DNA of 21,305 bases from JASHVB01 sp049522565 (GTDB taxonomy: Bacteria; Pseudomonadota; Alphaproteobacteria; Acetobacterales; Acetobacteraceae): the NCBI GenBank assembly GCA_049522565.1, contig JBEKNT010000065.1, positions 1 through 21,305 on the forward strand, written 5' to 3'. The notes beneath the pieces were generated by a model. It was not told the origin of the DNA, did no database searches, and saw nothing but the letters and a program-made list of their open reading frames with translations. Positions 1 through 5,690 of this stretch are shown in pieces. Made by a program: the position numbers and the translations under genes. Positions within the stretch are counted from its first letter, which is position 1, and each line of letters begins with the position of its first letter.

Positions 1-1
1 C

Positions 2-58
2 AAACGCTTCGAGGACAATTTCACATTGCTGCGTGATGGGAAGCGCGCAGGCTCCTGA
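2..58 (+). CDS. possible C-terminal tail of an upstream gene
   Basis: From base 2 one frame is open to a TGA at 56-58 and would encode 18 residues (KRFEDNFTLLRDGKRAGS) of a protein beginning outside the window. The charged composition is plausible for a protein end. Another plus frame is also open here, to about 144, so the choice of frame is weak. No family is recognisable. Bases 59-144 hold nothing else I can support. Confidence 0.25.
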   Translation, partial: KRFEDNFTLLRDGKRAGS

Positions 59-144
59 GCCTGCGGAGCTGCAACCGTTCAAGCGACGTCCACTGTTCGG
101 CTATCGGGGCAAACCTGCTGGAATCGCTCGGAATGGAAGCAAGT

Positions 145-183
145 AAGAATTTTAGCCGCAGATGCACGCAGATGTACGCAGAT
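145..183 (+). repeat. left inverted repeat of GxxExxY unit
   Basis: This 39-base sequence contains a degenerate 10-base period (GATGCACGCA, then GATGTACGCA). It is the reverse complement of 569-607 with only two mismatches (37/39). It starts 14 bases beyond the stop of the GxxExxY gene, so the two copies bracket that single gene and little else. Seen directly in the sequence. Confidence 0.9.
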
Positions 184-196
184 AGACCGTGCGGCT

Positions 197-580
197 TCAA
201 AGACCGTGGGCGAAACGGTGAATTTCGAGGCGAGGTTTGCCGAAGTTAAGCAACAGGCAGAGCCGAAGGCCAGTCGCCGTCAGGTAGTTGATGCATTGGG
301 CGGTCTGCGCGCTGTCCAGCGTCTTGCCGGCTTTCAGTTCGACTATGATGGTTCCCTCGACCAGCAGGTCGACGACGTACTCCCCGACAACAACGCCGTC
401 GTAGTGAACGGTGATGCCTTGCTGCTGCGCCACGGCCAAGCCGGTCTTGCGCAGCTCGTGGGCCAAGGCGTTTTCGTAGACCTTTTCCAGGAACCCTGCG
501 CCGAGCGTGTTCAGGACCCGAAATGCGCAGCCGATGATGCGCTCCGACAGTCGGTTGGTCGCGGTTTCATCTGCGTGCAT
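197..580 (-). CDS. GxxExxY family protein (PD-(D/E)XK-like)
   Basis: This 127-residue protein carries the family signature G29-FL-E32-KV-Y35 inside LGAGFLEKVYENAL. It also has a D71...E81-L-K83 arrangement (VDLLVEG...VELK) like a PD-(D/E)XK nuclease core. The length matches the usual ~125-130 residues. The family (TIGR04256/PF13366) is of unknown function, and nuclease activity is inferred from the fold only. The ATG at 580 lies inside the right flanking repeat, which supplies the first codons (Met-His-Ala-Asp). There is no normal Shine-Dalgarno sequence, only repeat sequence, upstream. The gene stands alone between two inverted repeats, suggesting the unit moves or spreads as one block. Family assignment is strong; function is unknown. 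Confidence 0.9.
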   Translation of the reverse strand: MHADETATNRLSERIIGCAFRVLNTLGAGFLEKVYENALAHELRKTGLAVAQQQGITVHYDGVVVGEYVVDLLVEGTIIVELKAGKTLDSAQTAQCINYLTATGLRLCLLLNFGKPRLEIHRFAHGL

Positions 581-607
581 CTGCGTGCATCTGCGGCTGA
601 AATTCTT
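569..607 (-). repeat. right inverted repeat of GxxExxY unit
   Basis: Partner of the repeat at 145-183 in inverted orientation (37/39 identical). It contains two tandem copies of the 10-base unit ATGCACGCAG read on the minus strand, and the start codon of the GxxExxY gene (578-580) is inside it. Outside the 39 bases the similarity fades quickly. Confidence 0.9.
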
Positions 608-776
608 TCTTTGCGGTGCCGCCTTCGTTTCTGGCGTTGTGGGCAGGAAAACGATTTGAGCCAGCCAGGGTTAAGATCAGATGCAGGATTCCGGCTATCA
701 TAACGGATTTCCCCACTTGGCCTCGTGGCCTGATGCGCGGCGCGGTCTCGTTCCAGGGTGGCGAGCATGCCGCAGC

Positions 777-802
777 CTGCCATGCCACCCTGCCATGCCA
801 CC
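777..802 (+). repeat. 13-bp tandem duplication
   Basis: CTGCCATGCCACC occurs twice back to back, directly upstream of the candidate promoter for the CoA-transferase gene. The rest of 608-776 holds no gene or clear element that I can support. Confidence 0.75.
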
Positions 803-803
803 C

Positions 804-832
804 TTAACACGAGGTTTAGAAGCCGCTACGCT
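804..832 (+). promoter_or_regulatory. candidate promoter of CaiB/racemase gene
   Basis: TTAACA (804-809) and TACGCT (827-832) are 17 bases apart. The -10 box ends six bases before the ATG at 839, so transcription would begin at or next to the start codon and give a leaderless or near-leaderless mRNA. This agrees with the absence of a Shine-Dalgarno sequence there. Pattern-based only. Confidence 0.4.
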
Positions 833-838
833 GCCCGC

Positions 839-1960
839 ATGGGACCCCTTGCAGACGTGAAGATCGTCGAGTTCGCCGGCATCGGCCCGGCGCCGCTGGC
901 CGCCATGCTGCTGGCCGACATGGGCGCCACCGTGCTGCTGATCGACCGCACGGCGCCGGCCGATCTCGGCGTGCCGCTGCCGCAGAACATCGAATTCACC
1001 AGGCGCAACCGGGCGATCATCAAGCTCGACCTGAAGCGGCCGGACGCGGTTACCGCCGCGCTGCGGTTGATCGACGGAGCCGACGCGCTGATCGAAGGCT
1101 TCCGGCCCGGCGTGATGGAGCGGCTGGGGCTGGGGCCTGACGTGTGCCTCGGACGCAACCCGCGGCTGGCTTATGGCCGCGTTACCGGGTGGGGCCAGGA
1201 CGGGCCGCTGGCACAAGCCGCCGGCCACGACCTGAACTACATCGCGCTGACGGGTGCGTTGCATGCGATCGGCCGCGCCGGCCAACCGCCGACGCCGCCG
1301 CTGAACCTGGTGGGCGACTATGGCGGCGGCGCGCTTTACCTGGTCACCGGATTGCTCGCGGCGATCGTCTGTGCCCGGGCGACAGGGCAGGGGCAGGTGG
1401 TGGACGCGGCTATGGTCGATGGCGCGTTCTCGCTGATGACGCCGATCTACGCGATGAAGGCCGGCGGGCGGCTGAGCGCGCCGCGGGGGGAGAACCAGCT
1501 CGACAGCGGCGCCTATTATTACGAGGTTTATCAATGCGCCGACGGCGAATACGTCTCGGTGGCGTCGATCGAGGGGCGCTTCCACGCCGAGCTGCTGCGG
1601 CTGCTGGAGATCGATCCGGCGACGCTGCCGCCGCAGCGTGACCGCACTGGCTGGCCGAAGGTGAAGGCGATGCTGGCCGAGCGTTTCCGCACCCGCACCC
1701 GCGCCGAGTGGTGTGCGCTGCTGGAGGGGACCGACGCCTGCTTCGCACCGGTGCTGTCGATGGACGAGGCGTCGTCGCACCCGCACAACCGCGCGCGGGG
1801 CGCGTTCATCGAGGTCGGCGGGGTGTCGCAGCCGGCGCCGGCGCCACGGTTCTTGCGCACCAAGGCACCGCCGCCGCGGCCGCCGGGCTCGGTCGATGCG
1901 CGCGAGACGCTGGCGGCGTTCGGGCTGTCGGCGGCGGAGATCGGCGCGATATTGGGGTAA
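839..1960 (+). CDS. alpha-methylacyl-CoA racemase / CaiB-BaiF CoA-transferase family protein
   Basis: A 373-residue protein beginning MGPLADVKIVEFAGIGPAP, the classic family III CoA-transferase opening. Three landmark motifs match the alpha-methylacyl-CoA racemase branch: GH130DLNYI, GD160YGGG and IE245GRF. In mycobacterial Mcr these correspond to the catalytic His, Asp and Glu that exchange the alpha proton of a 2-methylacyl-CoA thioester. The racemase branch is therefore favoured over a true CoA-transferase. The expected role is cytosolic epimerisation during branched-chain or sterol side-chain beta-oxidation. The frame stays open upstream to 758, but that extension reads through low-complexity repeat sequence, and family alignment supports 839. 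It converges with the DUF2306 operon, 37 bases away. Confidence 0.9.
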   Translation: MGPLADVKIVEFAGIGPAPLAAMLLADMGATVLLIDRTAPADLGVPLPQNIEFTRRNRAIIKLDLKRPDAVTAALRLIDGADALIEGFRPGVMERLGLGPDVCLGRNPRLAYGRVTGWGQDGPLAQAAGHDLNYIALTGALHAIGRAGQPPTPPLNLVGDYGGGALYLVTGLLAAIVCARATGQGQVVDAAMVDGAFSLMTPIYAMKAGGRLSAPRGENQLDSGAYYYEVYQCADGEYVSVASIEGRFHAELLRLLEIDPATLPPQRDRTGWPKVKAMLAERFRTRTRAEWCALLEGTDACFAPVLSMDEASSHPHNRARGAFIEVGGVSQPAPAPRFLRTKAPPPRPPGSVDARETLAAFGLSAAEIGAILG

Positions 1961-1997
1961 GGCGGCAGCGCTGGGCGCCTGGCGACACACCCGCCAG

Positions 1998-2528
1998 CTA
2001 TGCGCCATCCTCGGCCGGATGACCATGCGCCGCCACGCGACGCCGCCGGTTGCCGCTGTACTTCACGTTGAACCAGATCAGCACAAGCAGCGTGAGCGCC
2101 GTCACCACGTAATGCGTCCCGCCGATCACCGGTGAGGGGAAGCCGCCGGCCAGGCGGCGCAGTACGTCGACGCGGAGAAACACCTCGTTCACGCCGCCGC
2201 CGATCAGCATGTAGACGCTCAGCACGATGCTGATGATATGGCCGCGCAACCAAAACCGCCGCGGCCGTTGGAAGTGGGCGAATCCATAGGCCAGGGCAAC
2301 GAGGACGATCGTGGCGATTGCCAGCCAGTGCGGGAAAAAGAACCGATGCAGGCGGTAGATGCCCAGGCTGGTGACGCAGACCAGCAGAATGGTCGCCAGG
2401 TACCAGTGGCCGATCCGGCGGTGCAATCTCGTGCCTTTCCGCTGCACGAGGTTCGTGGTCCCCAGTGCCAGTGCCACCAGGCAGGCCAGCGTGTGCACCC
2501 AGCCAAGCAACGACAGATTCAGATTCAT
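1998..2528 (-). CDS. DUF2306 family membrane protein
   Basis: A 176-residue integral membrane protein with about four to five hydrophobic helices (roughly residues 8-25, 43-60, 67-85, 96-113, 135-153). Between the first two helices is the DUF2306-like signature: a KGTRLHRRIGHWY motif after a small hydrophobic hairpin. A GGAGG Shine-Dalgarno lies nine bases before the ATG. It is the last of three same-strand genes, 16 bases after the winged-helix regulator, so it is probably co-transcribed and controlled by that regulator. Function of the family is unknown; conserved histidines facing the membrane could suggest heme or metal contact, which is only speculation. Confidence 0.8.
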   Translation of the reverse strand: MNLNLSLLGWVHTLACLVALALGTTNLVQRKGTRLHRRIGHWYLATILLVCVTSLGIYRLHRFFFPHWLAIATIVLVALAYGFAHFQRPRRFWLRGHIISIVLSVYMLIGGGVNEVFLRVDVLRRLAGGFPSPVIGGTHYVVTALTLLVLIWFNVKYSGNRRRRVAAHGHPAEDGA

Positions 2529-2544
2529 CCCTTTGATCCTCCGG

Positions 2545-2859
2545 TTATTCGGCCGCTTTGGCCGTGGGTGGATCGTCGAGCAGACCGCGCAGATAGGTCA
2601 CGTGCCGGGCAAAGGCGGTGCGGCCGCGTGGGGTTATGGCGATGCGCGTGCGCGGCTTTCTGGCCACGAAGGTTTTTTCCACCGTCACGTATCCGGCGTT
2701 TTCCAGCGTGGTCAGGTGGGCGCCGAGATTGCCGTCGGTGGCGGCCAACACCGCGCGCAGCCGGGTGAATTCGATTGGCTCGCCGCGCGGCAGCGCGTTC
2801 AGCGTGGCCATGATGCGCAGCCGAAGCGACTGGTGGATGATTTCGTCGGGCGTGTCCAT
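2545..2859 (-). CDS. winged-helix transcriptional regulator (small, ArsR/HTH_34-like)
   Basis: A 104-residue protein starting MDTPDEIIHQSLRLRIMATL. The body is a single winged-helix domain: helices at about 5-22 and 31-40, a recognition helix at about 43-56 (TDGNLGAHLTTLENAGYV), and a basic wing at 60-75 (EKTFVARKPRTRIAIT). This layout (DGNLS-type helix, then a wing and PRGR) is typical of the HTH_34 winged-helix family often paired with a membrane protein. Its ATG follows the stop of the upstream membrane gene by two bases, so translation is probably coupled. No separate ligand domain is present. It may bind the ACTCT/AGAGT dyads in the operon promoter (3437-3458). Confidence 0.85.
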   Translation of the reverse strand: MDTPDEIIHQSLRLRIMATLNALPRGEPIEFTRLRAVLAATDGNLGAHLTTLENAGYVTVEKTFVARKPRTRIAITPRGRTAFARHVTYLRGLLDDPPTAKAAE

Positions 2860-2861
2860 GA

Positions 2862-3407
2862 TTACGCCCGACGCAGCCACAGGCCGCTGAGCACCAGAGT
2901 GCCGCCGCCGACCGCTGCCATCCACAACATGAACCAGGGGTGCAGCGCGAAGTAGCCGAACAACGTCAGCCCACCCAGCGCGACGCCGGCGAACGTGATG
3001 CGGCGCCCGACACCCGTGCCCAATGCTATATAGACGCAGGCGACGACCAGCGGCACGAAGGCGGCCATCTGCCTCGGGTCGTGCGGCCGCATGATCACCG
3101 CGGTTGCGGTGATGAAGACCAGGAACGTGGCGATGAGGATAGGCACCACGGTCCAATCGATGCGATCGCCCCGGTCACGTCGGGCAATCACTACGTCGCC
3201 GATCAGGACGAGCGGAACAATGACCAGCCAGGCGATGCCGGCCTGATGCGGACGGAAATAACTGAAGGTGTACATGGCGGCATAGACGCAGCCCCAGACG
3301 ATGAGGTGCGGCGCGGCGCTTTGGTAACTGCGCAACATGCGGCTGTGCCGGTCCGCTTCATCGGCGAGCCGCAAGGCATTGGCGGCGTCTTGCTGGGTGA
3401 CGGACAT
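2862..3407 (-). CDS. six-helix membrane protein of regulator-associated operon
   Basis: About 181 residues, with a charged N-terminus (1-30) and six predicted hydrophobic segments (roughly 33-50, 57-76, 88-106, 115-132, 138-155, 158-176). It is the first gene of the three-gene operon and is tightly coupled to the winged-helix regulator. A GTG at 3416 is in frame, but the ATG at 3407 is preferred because GGGAG lies eight bases before it and overlaps the GTG. No enzymatic motif is visible. Pairing with a small winged-helix regulator suggests a membrane sensor or effector, but the function is unknown. Confidence 0.75.
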   Translation of the reverse strand: MSVTQQDAANALRLADEADRHSRMLRSYQSAAPHLIVWGCVYAAMYTFSYFRPHQAGIAWLVIVPLVLIGDVVIARRDRGDRIDWTVVPILIATFLVFITATAVIMRPHDPRQMAAFVPLVVACVYIALGTGVGRRITFAGVALGGLTLFGYFALHPWFMLWMAAVGGGTLVLSGLWLRRA

Positions 3408-3436
3408 GGCGGCCACTCCCTGTCGCGGTGAGCCAA

Positions 3437-3465
3437 ACTCTATATAACAGAGTACTCTATTTCAA
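3437..3465 (-). promoter_or_regulatory. operon promoter with nested ACTCT/AGAGT dyads
   Basis: On the minus strand TTGAAA (3460-3465) and TAGAGT (3437-3442) are 17 bases apart, placing transcription start about 23 bases before the ATG at 3407. The spacer holds a perfect palindrome AGAGTACTCT (3449-3458), and a further ACTCT (3437-3441) pairs with the AGAGT at 3449-3453. These are natural operator candidates for the winged-helix regulator. A plus-strand GATAAT (3468-3473) with ATAACA 18 bases upstream may give mazEF a back-to-back promoter. Inferred from pattern. Confidence 0.45.
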
Positions 3466-3520
3466 TGGATAATTCGCTATGCCGGCGTTCTGGCCAGGGA
3501 TGCATTCTGCTCGGTGAAAC

Positions 3521-3532
3521 GCTACATGTAGC
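3521..3532. promoter_or_regulatory. perfect palindrome upstream of mazE-like gene
   Basis: GCTACATGTAGC is a perfect 12-base palindrome that ends directly before the GAGGAGG Shine-Dalgarno (3534-3540) of the antitoxin gene. It could be the autoregulatory operator typical of toxin-antitoxin pairs, or a translation-attenuating stem. Inference from position. Confidence 0.45.
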
Positions 3533-3545
3533 CGAGGAGGTAAGC

Positions 3546-3773
3546 ATGGCCTTGTCGCGCGCCGAACGGGTCGAACGCCGCCGCTCCAAGTTGCGAGCGG
3601 CCGGGCTGCGGCCGGTCCAGATCTGGGTGCCAGACACAAGGGCGCCCGGCTTCGCCGAGGAATGCCGGCGGCAATCCCGCCTGATCCGCGAAAGCGAGAC
3701 CGACGCCAGCCGGGCCGAGGACGCAGCCTGGGAAGCCGCCTCCTGGGAGGCGATCTCACATGACGCGGGGTGA
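3546..3773 (+). CDS. MazE-like antitoxin (DUF3018 family)
   Basis: A 75-residue protein with a basic N-terminus (SRAERVERRRSKLRAAGLRP), a short beta segment RPVQIWVPD and an acidic, helical C-terminus rich in Glu/Ala/Trp. This is the layout of the DUF3018 'antitoxin MazE-like' family: an N-terminal DNA-binding part and a C-terminal toxin-neutralising tail. The start at 3546 has a strong GAGGAGG six bases upstream; an in-frame ATG at 3465 has none. Its end overlaps the toxin start by 14 bases, which usually means coupled translation with antitoxin first. The complex normally represses its own promoter; the 12-base palindrome just upstream is the candidate site. Confidence 0.88.
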   Translation: MALSRAERVERRRSKLRAAGLRPVQIWVPDTRAPGFAEECRRQSRLIRESETDASRAEDAAWEAASWEAISHDAG

Positions 3774-4077
3774 TGTGGTGGCCGTCGCCCTGCCGGGCGA
3801 TTATGGCAAGCCGCGACCTGCTCTGGTGGTGCAGTTTGACCGGTTCGCGGAGCACCCGTCGCTGACGGTATTGCCGATTACCAGCCACCTGGTCGAAGCG
3901 CCGCTGCTGCGCATCGATGTCGGTGCCGAGTGCGGTGTGGAGAGACCGTCACAAATCCAGATCGACAAGCCGCAGACGCCGCGCCGGGAACGGATCGGCG
4001 AAGTCATCGGCCGGGCCGATGACGCTACGATGGTCGCCGTCAACCGGGCACTCGCGGTGTTCCTCGGGCTGGTTTGA
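3760..4077 (+). CDS. mazF: MazF/PemK family endoribonuclease toxin
   Basis: A 105-residue protein of typical MazF length. The N-terminus TRGDVVAVALPGDYGKPRPALVVQ matches the family pattern (RGD-[IV]-V..., then RPALVV), followed by LPITSH (conserved PIT strand) and a C-terminal helix ADDATMVAVNRALAVFLGL. MazF toxins cut single-stranded mRNA at short sites until neutralised by the antitoxin. Cleavage specificity cannot be read from sequence. GGGAGG lies nine bases before the ATG, inside the antitoxin gene. The pair looks intact. It is a lone chromosomal type II module next to unrelated genes, as expected for horizontally acquired TA pairs. Confidence 0.9.
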   Translation: MTRGDVVAVALPGDYGKPRPALVVQFDRFAEHPSLTVLPITSHLVEAPLLRIDVGAECGVERPSQIQIDKPQTPRRERIGEVIGRADDATMVAVNRALAVFLGLV

Positions 4078-4178
4078 CCAGGCAGAGCGCGGTTGGGCGA
4101 ATCGTGCCGGGCCAGACGCGCCGCTCATCACAAGGACTGACAATCCACGCCGGGTTGCGCAGGGGTTATCACCGGTGA

Positions 4179-4217
4179 CCACGAAGGCGAGTCGTGGATG
4201 CCGGCTAGCTTGGCATC
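4179..4217. terminator. two adjacent hairpins between convergent genes
   Basis: CCACGA/TCGTGG (4179-4184 with 4192-4197) and GATGCC/GGCATC (4197-4202 with 4212-4217) form two successive perfect stems between the ends of mazF and the aldolase gene. There is no T-run, so a rho-independent terminator is not established. A transcription-stop or RNA-stabilising role is inferred from position. A palindrome TCACCGGTGA lies at 4169-4178. Confidence 0.35.
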
Positions 4218-4229
4218 CGATGGCCCGTC

Positions 4230-4964
4230 TCACGGCATCTCGCCGAGCCGCTCTCCGACGCCGGCGCGGCGTGCCCAATACTCCCAGGCGCGCCAGGATG
4301 CCGCAGATCCGGGCTCGAATGCGCCCGGACCGGCGAGCTCGCCCGGCGCCAGCGGCTTGAACGAACCGAAGCGCATCGCCGTGGTCAGGACGCGCGCATT
4401 CACCGGCAGATAGACCGACAGCCGCACCACCTCCAGGATCGAGCCGCACGCCGCCGCAAAGCCGTGGCCCCGCATCAGCGCGACCGAGCCTTGGCCGATG
4501 CGCCTGGCCAGATCGCGCCCTTGCGCGACATTGGTGACGAGCAGATTGGTGTCGTCGCCGAACTTTTCGGCAATGTCCCAGACCGGCACGTGCGCCCCGA
4601 TCGAACGCGCGACATGAATGACGGGCGTCAGCGGTACGTCGGTGATGCCGAACGCCAGCGTGTCCTCGGCATGGCTGTGCACCACCGCATGCACGTCGGG
4701 CCTCGCCTCATAGATCCCGCCATGGATGAAGCGTTCGAGATAGGGCGGGCGGCGATCGTCGCCCACCACCTTGCCGTCGAGCGTGAACTCCATGATGTCG
4801 GCCTCGACCACCAGTTCGGGACTGCGCGAGCGCGACAGCAGGAAATGCTCGGGGTTCGACGGATGGCGGATGCTGATATGGCCATAGCCATCGACGACGT
4901 TCTGATGAGCGAGGATGCGGTTGCCGATCACCAGGTCGCGCAGCGCTTGGTCAAGCTTGCTCAT
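4230..4964 (-). CDS. class II aldolase/adducin family protein
   Basis: A 244-residue protein with the zinc-site residues of class II aldolases. E77 in YLERFIHGGIY is at the catalytic acid position. H96 and H98 in VHSHAE and H167 in RGHG are at the metal-ligand positions, corresponding to Glu73/His92/His94/His155 of fuculose-1-phosphate aldolase. An N-terminal GHISIRHP motif is also typical. The likely chemistry is divalent-metal-dependent retro-aldol cleavage or decarboxylation of a small oxygenated substrate; the substrate is not predictable. The start at 4964 has AGAGG seven bases upstream; an in-frame ATG at 5006 does not. It is divergent from marR, which may regulate it. Confidence 0.9.
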   Translation of the reverse strand: MSKLDQALRDLVIGNRILAHQNVVDGYGHISIRHPSNPEHFLLSRSRSPELVVEADIMEFTLDGKVVGDDRRPPYLERFIHGGIYEARPDVHAVVHSHAEDTLAFGITDVPLTPVIHVARSIGAHVPVWDIAEKFGDDTNLLVTNVAQGRDLARRIGQGSVALMRGHGFAAACGSILEVVRLSVYLPVNARVLTTAMRFGSFKPLAPGELAGPGAFEPGSAASWRAWEYWARRAGVGERLGEMP

Positions 4965-5016
4965 GGCACACCTCTCGATCGGCTGCATAGCGGAGAGGTC
5001 CGGCATGGTGAAGAGT

Positions 5017-5056
5017 GGTGCGCTGGCACCGCAATGACGGTTGCCGCGTGACGCGG
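5017..5056. promoter_or_regulatory. two dyads in aldolase/marR divergent region
   Basis: Two perfect inverted repeats lie between the divergent starts: GGTGC-4-GCACC (5017-5030) and CCGCGT-1-ACGCGG (5044-5056). MarR proteins usually bind such dyads in their own divergent promoter region. TTGACC at 5100-5105 may be a -35 box toward marR. Operator role is inferred. Confidence 0.35.
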
Positions 5057-5156
5057 ATGCGCCAGGTCGCGCCGCTGGTCAGGGCCTGCCCGGCCCATCT
5101 TGACCGCAACCGCGTTCATTCGTAAGCCTACGACCGCGCGTGCTGGGGAGAACGCC

Positions 5157-5603
5157 GTGCCATCAGCCGATGGCCAGGATCCCCCGTGCGGCGGATTCCT
5201 GGTCGAGGACCATATCGGATTTCTGCTCCGCCGGGCGCACCAGCGGCACGTCTCGCTGTTCCTGGAGATCGCCGGCCGGCATGGCCTGACCCCGACCCAG
5301 TTCGCCGCCCTGTTCAAGGCCGTCCAACTCGGACGGGTCACGCAGAACCTGCTCGGCCGGCTCACCGCCATGGACCCGGCCACCATCCAGGGCGTCGTCC
5401 GCCGCCTCACGTCCCGTGGCCTGTTGTGCCGCGCCCACGACCCGATGGACCGCCGCACCGCCGTGCTGGCGCCGACCGAGGAGGGGATTGCCCTGATCGC
5501 CCGCACGGTGGCATGCGCGCGGCGGGCGCATGACGCGGCGCTTGCCCCGCTGAATGCGCCAGAGCAAACCCAGCTTCTGACGCTGCTGCGCAAGCTGGCC
5601 TGA
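5157..5603 (+). CDS. MarR family transcriptional regulator
   Basis: A 148-residue protein in the usual MarR size range. Dimerisation helices flank a winged-helix core: HGLTPTQFAALFKAV is the first helix pair, GRLTAMDPATIQGVVRRLTSRGLL is the recognition helix-turn-helix, and HDPMDRRTAVLAPTEEG is the wing with the conserved D-x-R-R. The frame is open from a TTG at 5100, but a GTG at 5157 with GGGGAG six bases upstream is the better start; the TTG looks like part of a -35 box. Its stop is 18 bases before the giant oxidoreductase, so the two form an operon. It probably represses both, and perhaps the divergent aldolase, until a small aromatic or acidic ligand binds. Confidence 0.88.
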   Translation: MPSADGQDPPCGGFLVEDHIGFLLRRAHQRHVSLFLEIAGRHGLTPTQFAALFKAVQLGRVTQNLLGRLTAMDPATIQGVVRRLTSRGLLCRAHDPMDRRTAVLAPTEEGIALIARTVACARRAHDAALAPLNAPEQTQLLTLLRKLA

Positions 5604-5621
5604 GCCCGACGGAGACCCGAC

Positions 5622-5690
5622 TTGGATGCCCCCCGATTGGACGCCCCCCGCTTGGACGCCCCCCGCTTGGACGCCGCCCGCCTGGACGCG
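5622..5690 (+). repeat. 15-bp tandem repeat at gene start
   Basis: A 15-base unit (TTGGACGCCCCCCGC and close variants) is repeated about 4.6 times and encodes LDAPR. Four copies begin with TTG and the partial fifth with CTG, all in frame with the flavoprotein. Each TTG is a possible start codon, and copy number could change without breaking the frame. Confidence 0.9.

Noticed and set aside
206..703. 165-codon plus-strand frame over the GxxExxY gene
   Set aside because: Shadow frame; it also runs through the flanking repeat and has no family match.
698..2026. 442-codon minus-strand frame opposite the racemase gene
   Set aside because: Arg-rich shadow frame; the plus-strand gene has all catalytic motifs.
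5622..5690. Possible phase-variable on/off switch by frameshift
   Set aside because: The repeat unit is 15 bases, a multiple of three, so copy changes would not shift the frame.
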